Source: Mucilaginibacter flavus (GTDB taxonomy: Bacteria; Bacteroidota; Bacteroidia; Sphingobacteriales; Sphingobacteriaceae). From it: DNA of 64,000 bases. The notes under the pieces are model-generated. The model saw nothing but the letters and a program-made list of their open reading frames with translations. It was not told where the DNA came from and ran no database searches. The translations under genes were made by a program, and so were the position numbers. Positions 17,862 through 26,353 of the stretch are shown one piece after another (positions within the stretch are counted from its first letter, which is position 1; every line of letters begins with the position of its first letter). Location of the stretch: positions 18,545-82,544 of the forward strand of contig NZ_JAUFPS010000038.1 in assembly GCF_030409315.1 (NCBI RefSeq). Direction: 5' to 3'.

Positions 17862-18338
17862 ATGTCAACAGTATTAAACAACCCTCAGTCACCTGCCAAG
17901 GATAATTCTGCACAAATTATGCAGTTTCTTAAAATTATCGAGCAAGACGCAAACCATAGTCATGAAATGGCTTCGGTAGGGGCTTATACGCAACTTGCTC
18001 AATATATAGATGTGATGGTATCTAACCCTTTACAGGGATATGGACAAACTCTGATAAGTTCATCAGATAACTTGAAGAACGTTTTAAAATTTATTGTAGA
18101 GAGCTTTTTTAAAACTAATAGTATTATTTTAGACTCTGTTTTTCATTCAAAAAATGGGTTTTTAGAATATTATGTTATACTTAAAAAAGACAATACAAAA
18201 AATAGAAATTCTATTTTTGAATTTTTGAGACAATACGATGCTTTGGATATTAGCAACATGTTACCCATTCATTTTAGCTTTTTACCTGAAGCCGCGAAGA
18301 CATTGCAAGATATAGGCGAAAAGCTGGAATTGAATTGA
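17862..18338 (+). CDS. hypothetical protein, first of a two-gene AT-rich unit
   Basis: A 158-residue protein with no recognised domain. Helical N-terminus (NSAQIMQFLKIIEQDANHSHEMAS), then a mixed strand/helix part. No signal peptide. The next gene starts 13 bases after the stop, so the two are probably one operon. Base composition is more AT-rich than the rhamnose genes to the right, suggesting acquisition. The partner is HEPN-like. Confidence 0.65.
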   Translation: MSTVLNNPQSPAKDNSAQIMQFLKIIEQDANHSHEMASVGAYTQLAQYIDVMVSNPLQGYGQTLISSSDNLKNVLKFIVESFFKTNSIILDSVFHSKNGFLEYYVILKKDNTKNRNSIFEFLRQYDALDISNMLPIHFSFLPEAAKTLQDIGEKLELN

Positions 18339-18351
18339 CCTAATCCTTTTA

Positions 18352-18753
18352 ATGAACGACTTTTATAACCAAGCTAAGCATAACGAAGCTTTCTTAACTT
18401 CTATTGAGCATTCATTTCCAGATGATTATTTTGATTGGAAAGTAACCGTTATTTATTACACTTCAATTCATATGTTGAAGTGTTTAGCTAAAAAACGAGG
18501 CGTTAAAATAGGCGACACCCATCAAGATATTGCTACCTCATTAAATTCAAGAAAAGGTAAACAGGTTACCCCTTTCCCAACATGGGCATGGAACAATTAC
18601 GAAGATTTATTGAGGTATTCAAAAATATCAAGATATGATGGAATAAATAATAGAGCAATAGTTTTAATAGCTCAAAAAAACAACTATAATGAGTGTAAAA
18701 AGCTATTTACATCTTTCTGTAGTTATATGAAAAAACACGGTATCGAATTATAG
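18352..18753 (+). CDS. HEPN-like protein, second of a two-gene unit
   Basis: A 133-residue helical protein. The pattern NDFYNQAKHNEAFLTSIE, then DYFDWKVTVIYYTSIHMLKCL, then YEDLLRYSKISRYDG, resembles the four-helix layout of HEPN-type proteins: two helices with aromatic residues, then a motif around SRYDG. The R-x4-6-H RNase motif is not clear. With its partner at 17862-18338 it could be a toxin-antitoxin or defence unit, but there is no matching nucleotidyltransferase motif in the partner. The call is an inference. Confidence 0.55.
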   Translation: MNDFYNQAKHNEAFLTSIEHSFPDDYFDWKVTVIYYTSIHMLKCLAKKRGVKIGDTHQDIATSLNSRKGKQVTPFPTWAWNNYEDLLRYSKISRYDGINNRAIVLIAQKNNYNECKKLFTSFCSYMKKHGIEL

Positions 18754-18882
18754 CTTTTTTTGTCCGGCCGACTTGAACTATACGCCTGACGAATATATAA
18801 TTATCAATATTTTACTTCGCCGGAGCAAATCCGATGTCTACAAATAAGATTTATATTTCGTATCGACATAACCGTCATATAT

Positions 18883-18909
18883 AGAGAAACGCAAAATATT
18901 GCGTCTCTA
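18883..18909. repeat. AGAGACGCAA hairpin
   Basis: A stem of AGAG-aa-ACGCAA against TTGCG-TCTCT, a type of dispersed hairpin seen in many genomes. It lies between the HEPN-like gene and the rhamnose transporter and could act as a weak terminator. Confidence 0.5.
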
Positions 18910-19027
18910 CAAAAAATAACCCACACCTCGCAACCCGCCCCCGCACCTGACAATTCCCGACAGACAAGGATAGTTCCTTAATTTATATCTCATAAATTAG
19001 CTTTACCAATATAAACCAATTAAGAGT

Positions 19028-20107
19028 ATGCAAGTAATTTTTGGAGTGTTTTTCCATTTCATCGGCGGCTTTGCCTCGGGGAGCTTTTACATCCCCTACA
19101 AAAAAATTAAGGGCTGGGCCTGGGAAAGCTACTGGATAGTAGGTGGCATTTTTTCATGGTTTATTGTACCGCCGCTGGCAGCATGGTTAACTATTCCGGG
19201 CTTTGCAGATATTATTAGTCATACCAGTTTATCGGTAATCGGGTGGACGTATTTGATGGGCTTACTTTGGGGTATAGGGGGGCTTACCTATGGTCTGGGG
19301 GTACGGTACCTGGGCGTATCGTTGGGCAGCACCATTATACTGGGATTATGCTCTGTATTTGGAGCTTTGATTCCCTCTGTTTATTATGATTTTTTTCCAA
19401 AAACTGGGAAAGATACTTTTAGTTTGATGCTGCATAACCAATGGGGGCAATTTGTATTATTAGGTTTATTACTATGTGTTGCCGGCATAATTATATGCGG
19501 CAGAGCAGGCATGCTCAAGGAAAAAGAACTGGCAACTGATAAAACCATAGCACAGGAAAATACAGATTACAAATTTGGACTGGGTATCCTGGTAGCCGTA
19601 GTATCGGGCATATTAAGTGCCTGTTTCAACTTTGGCATTGAGGCCGGTAAATCAATGGCCGATACAGCCAATCAAATTTGGCAGGCCGCGCATCCCGGGC
19701 AGGGTAACTTTTTGTATCAAAACAATGTTACTTATATTATTATACTGTGGGGTGGCTTAACCACCAATTTTATCTGGTGCATGGTGTTAAACGCCCGCAA
19801 TAAAACGTTTAGCAACTATACCGATAAAAAAACACCGCTACTTAAAAACTATCTGTTTGCAGCATTGGCCGGCACAACCTGGTTTTTACAGTTCTTTTTT
19901 TACGGCATGGGCGAAAGTAAAATGGGCAACGGTGCCAGTTCATGGATTTTACACATGGCATTTATCATATTAATAGCTAACACATGGGGCCTGGTACTAA
20001 AAGAATGGAAAGGCGTAAGTAAAAAAGCATTTACAACAGTAATAGCCGGTATAGCCGTTATTGTACTATCGGTACTGGTGGTAGGCTACGGAAACTCTTT
20101 GAAATAA
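19028..20107 (+). CDS. rhaT: L-rhamnose/H+ symporter
   Basis: A 359-residue inner-membrane protein with about ten helices of the RhaT family. The start MQVIFGVFFHFIGGFASGSFYIPYKKIKGW is typical, as are GAGSKMGNG-like segments near the end (GMGESKMGNGASSWILHMAFIIL). It brings L-rhamnose into the cell with protons. It is the first gene of the rhamnose cluster; the intergenic space to the next gene (158 bases) is filled with the repeat element at 20108-20260. Confidence 0.92.
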   Translation: MQVIFGVFFHFIGGFASGSFYIPYKKIKGWAWESYWIVGGIFSWFIVPPLAAWLTIPGFADIISHTSLSVIGWTYLMGLLWGIGGLTYGLGVRYLGVSLGSTIILGLCSVFGALIPSVYYDFFPKTGKDTFSLMLHNQWGQFVLLGLLLCVAGIIICGRAGMLKEKELATDKTIAQENTDYKFGLGILVAVVSGILSACFNFGIEAGKSMADTANQIWQAAHPGQGNFLYQNNVTYIIILWGGLTTNFIWCMVLNARNKTFSNYTDKKTPLLKNYLFAALAGTTWFLQFFFYGMGESKMGNGASSWILHMAFIILIANTWGLVLKEWKGVSKKAFTTVIAGIAVIVLSVLVVGYGNSLK

Positions 20108-20260
20108 TTACTGAATTATTGATTGACTGAATTATTGATTTGGACTTACGATTAATAAATCTCAACAATTCAATAACTCAATAATTCAGTAATTAATTCT
20201 ATAACTCAATAATTCGATAATTCAATAATTAATTCTATAATTCGATAATTCACTAATTAA
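20108..20260. repeat. inverted word arrays (TGAATTATTGA / TCAATAATTCA)
   Basis: The first part (20108-20150) repeats TGAATTATTGATT words. The second part (20160-20260) repeats the reverse-complement words (TTCAATAATTCAGTAATT). The two halves can pair, so the spacer between two rhamnose genes is almost entirely a degenerate inverted repeat. Similar arrays occur at 42189-42312, 45988-46199 and 58397-58512. Confidence 0.75.
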
Positions 20261-20264
20261 AAAT

Positions 20265-22373
20265 ATGTTACAATTTAAGCACGTTAGCTACCTGTGGGAT
20301 GATGCAAAAGCGGCCGAACTCGCGGGCGATGAAGTTGCATTATTAATATACCGATCAAATTTATTAGGTGCCGATCTTAGGCTAACCAACTACGGTGGTG
20401 GGAATACCTCTTGCAAAGTAATGAGCAAAGACCCGCTTACCGGTACCGAAGTTGAGGTAATGTGGATCAAAGGATCGGGCGGCGATATTGGTACACTGAA
20501 AAAAAGCGGACTGGCAGCCCTTTATGTTGACCGCCTGCGTAGCCTTAAAAACGTTTACCGTGGCGTGGCCTACGAGGATGAAATGGTTGAACTGTTTAAT
20601 CACTGCATTTATGACCTGGCCTCAAAAGCACCATCGATAGATACCCCGCTTCACGGTTTTCTTCCATTTAAACACATTGATCACCTGCATCCCGATGCGG
20701 CAATTGCCATCGCGGCAGCAAAAGACGGTAAAAAGATAACCCAGGAACTGTTTGGCGGCACCATAGGCTGGGTTGAGTGGAAAAAACCCGGTTTTGAATT
20801 AGGCTTACAGCTAAAACAATGTTTAGATGAAAATCCGGGCATCCGTGGCATTATGTTAGGTTCGCACGGTTTATTTACCTGGGGCGATACTGCTTACGAA
20901 AGCTATATCAATACTTTAGAGGTAATTGAAAAATGTGCCGAATACTTAGAAGAAAACTACGGCAAAAAAGCCCCTGTTTTTGGCGGGCAAAAAATTGAAA
21001 GTCTGGATGAAAGCGGTCGCAAAAAACAAGCGGCTGCCATTGCACCTATATTGCGTGGTTTTTGCTCAAGTGAAAGGCATATGATTGGGCATTTTACTGA
21101 TGATGCCCGTGTGTTGGAATTTATCAACTCTAATGGTCTTAGTCGTTTGGCACCATTAGGAACCAGTTGTCCCGATCACTTTTTGAGAACTAAGATTAGT
21201 CCGCTGGTGTTAGATTTGCAACCTGGTGAAGATTTAAGCGATGTAAAAGCTTTACAGGAACGCTTAACACCTGCATTTGAAGCTTACCGTCAAATGTATA
21301 CCGACTATTATAACACCTGCAAACACGATAACAGCCCGGCCATACGCGATACCAACCCGGTAATCATTTTATATCCGGGTGTGGGTTTATTCTCTTTTTC
21401 AAAAGATAAACAAACCGCCCGTGTTGCAGCCGAGTTTTACACCAATGCCATCAATGTGATGAAAGGTGCAGAAGCGATATCTGAATATACATCCTTACCT
21501 CGCCAGGAAGCATTTGATATTGAGTACTGGTTGCTTGAAGAAGCTAAATTACAACGCATGCCTAAGCCAAAGGCATTATCGGGCAAAATAGCTTTAATCA
21601 CCGGCAGCGCGGGTGGTATTGGCAAAGCCATCGCTAAAAAGTTTGTTGACGAGGGCGCGGTAGTGATTCTTAACGACATGAACGTTGAACGCCTGGATGG
21701 TGCAGGAGAAGAGTTTAAAAATTTATATGGTAAAGACTCGTATGCTACAGCGGTACTTGACGTTACCAACAGCGAGCAGATTGGCGCAGCATTAGATACA
21801 GCGGCCCTTGCTTTTGGCGGAGTAGATATTGTAATTAACAATGCCGGCCTTTCTATCTCCAAATCAATTGGCGACCATACCGAAAAGGATTGGGACCTGT
21901 TATATGATGTATTGGTAAAAGGCCAGTTCTTTATTACCCAGGCGGCTGTTACTATCATGAAAAAGCAGGCCATTGGTGGCGATATCATCAACATAGTAAG
22001 CAAAAACGCCTTGGTAAGCGGCCCAAACAATGCTGGTTATGGATCGGCAAAGGCAGCTCAATTACACCTGAGCCGTTTAAATGCTGCCGAATTGGGTGCC
22101 GATCACATTCGGGTAAACGTGGTTAACCCCGATGCCGTAATCAGCGACAGTAATATATGGGCAGGCGGCTGGGCCGAAGGCCGGGCCAAAGCTTATGGCA
22201 TTACCGTAGCTGAGTTACCTGCCTACTACGCCAAACGCACTTTATTAAACGAGGTTATTTTACCGGCAGATATTGCCAACGCCTGCTTCGCCTTCACTGG
22301 CGGCCTGCTCAACAAATCAACCGGCAACGTGTTGAATGTTGATGGCGGGGTGGCCATGGCTTTTGTGAGGTAA
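20265..22373 (+). CDS. bifunctional rhamnulose-1-phosphate aldolase/short-chain dehydrogenase
   Basis: A 702-residue fusion. Residues 1-430 form a class II aldolase/adducin-like domain: GGGNTSCK near the start, and the metal-ligand region PLHGFLPFKHIDHLHPD about residues 127-143. Residues about 440-700 form a short-chain dehydrogenase: TGSAGGIG (about 446) is the cofactor site, NNAG follows (about 526), and YGSAKAAQ (about 590) holds the catalytic Y-x3-K. The enzyme splits L-rhamnulose 1-phosphate and presumably oxidises L-lactaldehyde in the same polypeptide. Known as the RhaEW-type fusion in other bacteria. The start at 20265 is the first ATG after the repeat. Confidence 0.92.
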   Translation: MLQFKHVSYLWDDAKAAELAGDEVALLIYRSNLLGADLRLTNYGGGNTSCKVMSKDPLTGTEVEVMWIKGSGGDIGTLKKSGLAALYVDRLRSLKNVYRGVAYEDEMVELFNHCIYDLASKAPSIDTPLHGFLPFKHIDHLHPDAAIAIAAAKDGKKITQELFGGTIGWVEWKKPGFELGLQLKQCLDENPGIRGIMLGSHGLFTWGDTAYESYINTLEVIEKCAEYLEENYGKKAPVFGGQKIESLDESGRKKQAAAIAPILRGFCSSERHMIGHFTDDARVLEFINSNGLSRLAPLGTSCPDHFLRTKISPLVLDLQPGEDLSDVKALQERLTPAFEAYRQMYTDYYNTCKHDNSPAIRDTNPVIILYPGVGLFSFSKDKQTARVAAEFYTNAINVMKGAEAISEYTSLPRQEAFDIEYWLLEEAKLQRMPKPKALSGKIALITGSAGGIGKAIAKKFVDEGAVVILNDMNVERLDGAGEEFKNLYGKDSYATAVLDVTNSEQIGAALDTAALAFGGVDIVINNAGLSISKSIGDHTEKDWDLLYDVLVKGQFFITQAAVTIMKKQAIGGDIINIVSKNALVSGPNNAGYGSAKAAQLHLSRLNAAELGADHIRVNVVNPDAVISDSNIWAGGWAEGRAKAYGITVAELPAYYAKRTLLNEVILPADIANACFAFTGGLLNKSTGNVLNVDGGVAMAFVR

Positions 22374-22426
22374 TTTTTTGGAGTAAGGACTTGGGGACAA
22401 AAGATAAAGGACCCAAAAGAGAAGGA

Positions 22427-22457
22427 GACTTACGAAGTTTTTGAAACTTCGTAAGTC
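22427..22457. terminator. AACTTACGAAG hairpin (family copy 2)
   Basis: GACTTACGAAGTTT pairs with AAACTTCGTAAGTC. One of four copies in the window. It lies inside the operon between the aldolase and isomerase genes, in an area that also has word repeats (22379-22426). Confidence 0.7.
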
Positions 22458-22480
22458 TGGATTAGCAAATATGATAAGCA

Positions 22481-22573
22481 GTCATGCCGAACTTGTTTCG
22501 GCATCCCAAAGGACAAGTGTACGCCACGGGTGGTTACTTAGCACGTGGGGGCCCGAAACAAGTTCGGGATGAC
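22481..22573. repeat. GTCATGCCGAAC palindrome (second copy)
   Basis: Arms GTCATGCCGAACTTGTTTCG and CCCGAAACAAGTTCGGGATGAC (shortened here) frame a GC-rich loop of about 40 bases. The related palindrome at 5344-5432 has the same central words (CTTGTTTC / GAAACAAGTTC). It is a dispersed intergenic element. Confidence 0.7.
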
Positions 22574-22608
22574 ACTATGAATTTATACTATATTATAAAC
22601 CGATAAAC

Positions 22609-23883
22609 ATGCAATTAGAGAAGAGCATAATCGAAGAAGCTAACCACAAACAATACCCCGCGCACCAGCGCAGGTTTGATTTTGTGGCAGAGGATATCAG
22701 CGGACTGGATACCATCCTGAAAAAAATAGGCGATTTTAATATAGCCATACCAAGCTGGGCTTTGGGTACCGGCGGCACGCGTTTTGGCAGGTTTTCTGGC
22801 GGTGGCGAGCCACGGAGTTTAGAAGAGAAAATTGATGATGTAGGTTTAATCCACGCTTTAAACCGCAGTAGTAATTCTATATCCTTACACATCCCATGGG
22901 ATATTCCCAAAAATGCTGATGTTATTAAAGCACATGCCACGGCTTTAGGTTTGCACTTTGATGCTGTTAACTCAAACACCTTCCAGGACCAGGCTGCTCA
23001 GGAGTTAAGTTATAAATTTGGATCGTTACACCATGTGGATAAAGCGGTGCGTAAGCAGGCTATTGCCCACAACATTGAAGTAATAAAATACGGCGTAGAG
23101 CTGGATTCAAAAGCATTATCGGTTTGGTTGTCCGACGGATCAAATTTCCCGGGTCAGTTAAATATGCGTGGCGCGTTTGAGCGTACGCTGGAAAGCTTAC
23201 AGGAAATTTACGAGGCTCTGCCTGCCGATTGGAAAGTTTGGGTTGAGTATAAACCATATGAGCCTAACTTTTATTCAACCACCATTGGCGATTGGGGGCA
23301 ATCATACCTGCTATCGTCTAAATTAGGTGACAAAGCGCAAACATTGGTTGATTTAGGTCACCATCTACAGGGAGCCAATATTGAGCAAATAGTTTCTCTA
23401 CTGCTGATGGAAGGTAAACTGGCTGGTTTCCATTTCAACGATTCTAAATATGGCGATGACGATTTAACCGTAGGCAGCATCAATCCATATCAACTGTTCC
23501 TGATATTTAATGAATTGGTTGAAGGTATGGATGCCCGCGGCATGAACCACGCTACGGGCATTGGCTGGATGATTGATGCATCGCACAACATTAAAGACCC
23601 TATTGAAGATTTGATCCAATCTGTTGAGGCCATAAAAATAGCTTATGCGCAAGCGCTATTAGTTGATACGGCAGCATTAAAACAAGCGCAGCAGGATAAC
23701 GACGTTGTACTTGCCCAGGAAATTTTACAACATGCCTACCGCACTGATGTGAGGCCTTTATTAGCCGAAGCACGATTGAGAGCAGGCGGTGCTTTAGATC
23801 CGCTTGCTGTATACAGGGCACAAGCTGTACGTAACCAGTTAATTAAAGAGCGCGGAGCAAAAGCGGTATCAACCGGATTATAA
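22609..23883 (+). CDS. rhaI: L-rhamnose isomerase (RhaI type)
   Basis: A 424-residue TIM-barrel sugar isomerase of the RhaI group. Typical regions are PSWALGTGGTRFGRF in the N-terminal third, LVDLGHHLQGANIEQIV, and HFNDSKYGDDDLTVGS in the metal-binding part near the C-terminal end of the barrel. It converts L-rhamnose to L-rhamnulose, the first internal step of the pathway. It is followed by the kinase gene after 1 base, so the two are tightly coupled. Confidence 0.9.
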   Translation: MQLEKSIIEEANHKQYPAHQRRFDFVAEDISGLDTILKKIGDFNIAIPSWALGTGGTRFGRFSGGGEPRSLEEKIDDVGLIHALNRSSNSISLHIPWDIPKNADVIKAHATALGLHFDAVNSNTFQDQAAQELSYKFGSLHHVDKAVRKQAIAHNIEVIKYGVELDSKALSVWLSDGSNFPGQLNMRGAFERTLESLQEIYEALPADWKVWVEYKPYEPNFYSTTIGDWGQSYLLSSKLGDKAQTLVDLGHHLQGANIEQIVSLLLMEGKLAGFHFNDSKYGDDDLTVGSINPYQLFLIFNELVEGMDARGMNHATGIGWMIDASHNIKDPIEDLIQSVEAIKIAYAQALLVDTAALKQAQQDNDVVLAQEILQHAYRTDVRPLLAEARLRAGGALDPLAVYRAQAVRNQLIKERGAKAVSTGL

Positions 23884-23884
23884 T

Positions 23885-25294
23885 ATGGCGCAAATACCTG
23901 TTATAGCTGTTTTTGATATAGGCAAAACCAACAAGAAGCTGTTCCTGTTCGACGAAAACTACAAGATAGTTTTTGAACGAACCGCCCGCTTCCTGGAAAC
24001 CCATGACGAAGATGGCGACGCCTGCGAAAACCTGGATAGCCTGCGCTTATCGGTATTTGATTCATTACGCGAAATATTTAAGCATAAGGAGTTTGATTTA
24101 AAAGCGGTTAACTTTTCAACCTACGGCGCAAGTTTTGTTTATGTTGATGAAGATGGCACGCCGCTAACCCCACTTTACAATTATCTTAAACCCTATCCAC
24201 CAGAATTGGGCAAGCAGTTTTATGATGCCTACGGCGATGAGGCCAAATTCGCGCGTGAAACCGCTTCGCCGGTTTTGGGTAATTTAAATTCGGGGCTGCA
24301 GGTTTACCGGCTTAAGTATCAGCAGCCCGAGGTATTTAAAAAACTTAAATATGCCTTACACCTGCCGCAATACATGAGCTACCTGTTAAGCGGCCAAATG
24401 GTAACCGATTTAACCAGCATAGGCTGCCATACCGCCCTTTGGGATTTTAGCAAAAATGATTATCACCAATGGTTGGCCGATGAAGGCATACTCGCTAAGA
24501 TGGCCCCCTTAAAAGCTGCGGATAGCGTGCTAACCTCTGTTTTTCCGGGCACTACCTTTTGTGTGGGTGTGGGGCTTCATGATAGTTCGGCAGCGCTTAT
24601 CCCCTACCTGGTGAGCTTTCATATGCCTTTTGTGTTAATCTCCACCGGTACGTGGTCTATCAGCCTAAATGCGTTTAACCAAACGCCACTTACGGCCGAT
24701 GAATTGAAAAACGATTGCCTTAATTACCTGCAATACAAAGGCAGCCCGGTTAAAGCATCGCGCCTGTTTACCGGCTATGAGTACGAGCAACAGGTAAAAC
24801 GCATCGCGGCCCATTTTAACCAGGATGTGATCAAGTACCGAACGGTCAGCTATGATCCTGTATTGACAGCCAAACTAAATGAACAAACCACCTTGCACAG
24901 CCAAAAGCAGGATGGCGAACTCCAGAAATCGGCATTTGAACAGCGCGACCTGAATAGTTTCAGTAACGACATAGAAGCTTATCACCAACTGATGATAGAT
25001 ATTGTGCACCAGCAAACCATATCTACAAATTATGTATTGGAAGGCTGTAAAGTGCAGCGCATTTTTGTTGATGGTGGCTTTAGTAAAAACAGCGTGTTCA
25101 TGCACTTGTTGGCGTTGGCTTTTCCGCAATTAGAAGTTTTCGCGGCATCTATGGCTCAAGCTACCGCGGTGGGCACCGCTTTAGCCATTCATCAGGCCTG
25201 GAATAGTAAAACCATGCCACATGATTTAATTGAACTGAAGTATTATTCGGGCGTGAAAGAAGAATCAAGAGTTAAGAGTCAAGAATCAAGATAG
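23885..25294 (+). CDS. rhamnulokinase (FGGY family)
   Basis: A 469-residue carbohydrate kinase. The phosphate motifs are VFDIGKTNKKLFLF at the start, ISTGTWSISLNAFN in the middle and IFVDGGFSKNSVFMHLLA near the C-terminus. It phosphorylates L-rhamnulose to L-rhamnulose 1-phosphate, the aldolase substrate. The last 12 residues (EESRVKSQESR region) are encoded by an intergenic word repeat of the AGAATCAAGAGTC type, so the tail of the protein appears to have been replaced or extended by the repeat. Confidence 0.9.
   Translation: MAQIPVIAVFDIGKTNKKLFLFDENYKIVFERTARFLETHDEDGDACENLDSLRLSVFDSLREIFKHKEFDLKAVNFSTYGASFVYVDEDGTPLTPLYNYLKPYPPELGKQFYDAYGDEAKFARETASPVLGNLNSGLQVYRLKYQQPEVFKKLKYALHLPQYMSYLLSGQMVTDLTSIGCHTALWDFSKNDYHQWLADEGILAKMAPLKAADSVLTSVFPGTTFCVGVGLHDSSAALIPYLVSFHMPFVLISTGTWSISLNAFNQTPLTADELKNDCLNYLQYKGSPVKASRLFTGYEYEQQVKRIAAHFNQDVIKYRTVSYDPVLTAKLNEQTTLHSQKQDGELQKSAFEQRDLNSFSNDIEAYHQLMIDIVHQQTISTNYVLEGCKVQRIFVDGGFSKNSVFMHLLALAFPQLEVFAASMAQATAVGTALAIHQAWNSKTMPHDLIELKYYSGVKEESRVKSQESR
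25258..25292. repeat. word array inside the kinase 3' end
   Basis: Words GAATCAAGAGTTAAGAGTC and so on are read in frame as the kinase C-terminus. The same words occur at 3568-3603, 5259-5295 and 27290-27322 outside genes. Confidence 0.7.
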
Positions 25295-25335
25295 CTGTAA
25301 ATATAGGAGCATTCATATAACCATCGGTTGTTCAA

Positions 25336-25368
25336 AAACTTACGAAGTTTAAAAAACTTCGTAAGTTT
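25336..25368. terminator. AACTTACGAAG hairpin (family copy 3)
   Basis: AAACTTACGAAGTTT and AAACTTCGTAAGTTT form a stem. It sits between the kinase gene and the convergent hydrolase gene and could terminate both. Confidence 0.75.
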
Positions 25369-25380
25369 GGCTTATCGTCA

Positions 25381-26238
25381 TTACATCTCACTTACCAACC
25401 TCACAATATCGCCAACAACCACCGCGTCCTTAATTATTCTTTCGTGCCCAAGGCCGGCGTATTCTTTTGTTTCGATTGATGGGTATTTACTCAAAAACTC
25501 CTGTAAAAATGAGTATGGCGAAATTTTGTCTTCCCTGTCAAATGCCAGCCAATGCTGGATAGCTGCATCAGATTTGTATAGATCTACCAGGTTAAAGTCA
25601 GCTGCTTTTAGTTTAAAAAGTTCCTCAAAAGCTTCAAAGAATTTATTTTGTGCCGATGCGGGTACTTCGGCGGCATCCATGGTGGCAATGAAGTTTTCTT
25701 TAAGTCGGATAAGTGGCGCTATGCTAATTTGCAATTCAGGTTTAATACCTGTTTCATTGATAGCGATAACATTAGCCATAGCGCCCAATGAATGACCAAT
25801 CATTACATCGGGAGTACCATAAGTATTGATAACCGCCTTAACCCCTTTTGCAAACAAAAGCAGGTTAGATAACTCGCCCTCCGAACTGGCATTACCGGGC
25901 GCGTCGAACGCTATGATCTGCACATCATTTAAAGTTTTAAGGCCAGTAATTACCTCATCAAAATCAATAGCCTTTGAACCCCATCCGTGGGTAATCAATA
26001 CCTTTTTACTACCATCGCCCCAAATAAAGCCATTGAATTTTAGGGTTGATTTGGCAAAATCGGGATCATCAACCTCAAGCGTAAATTTTGCTGCCTCATC
26101 CAGTAACTGCTGTTGCTGCAACCTTACCGGCATTTTTGGCGAGTAGCAGATTAACTGCCAAAGCATTTCGGTAAGTTCAAGATTTTCCTTGTCCTCTAAG
26201 GCAAGAATGTGGCGGTGCAGCAGTTTTAGTTTTTTCAT
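25381..26238 (-). CDS. alpha/beta hydrolase
   Basis: A 285-residue cytoplasmic hydrolase. The nucleophile elbow is GHSLGAM; the oxyanion region is ITHGWGSKA; the histidine is in GLGHERII. No signal peptide. The family is broad, so no substrate is assigned. A longer frame with an ATG at 26265 adds residues unlike the family; 26238 is preferred. Confidence 0.85.
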   Translation of the reverse strand: MKKLKLLHRHILALEDKENLELTEMLWQLICYSPKMPVRLQQQQLLDEAAKFTLEVDDPDFAKSTLKFNGFIWGDGSKKVLITHGWGSKAIDFDEVITGLKTLNDVQIIAFDAPGNASSEGELSNLLLFAKGVKAVINTYGTPDVMIGHSLGAMANVIAINETGIKPELQISIAPLIRLKENFIATMDAAEVPASAQNKFFEAFEELFKLKAADFNLVDLYKSDAAIQHWLAFDREDKISPYSFLQEFLSKYPSIETKEYAGLGHERIIKDAVVVGDIVRLVSEM

Positions 26239-26305
26239 GAAGCAGATGGCTTTTGTAGGTTGCAAGGTAACAAAAGTGCCCCACCTGACATACCAGTCGC
26301 CTAAA

Positions 26306-26336
26306 AACTTACGAAGTTTCGGAAACTTCGTAAGTT
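26306..26336. terminator. AACTTACGAAG hairpin (family copy 4)
   Basis: AACTTACGAAGTTT and AAACTTCGTAAGTT, 3-base loop; between the ThuA gene and the hydrolase gene on the same strand. Confidence 0.7.
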
Positions 26337-26353
26337 AACTTATCGGGCAAAAA

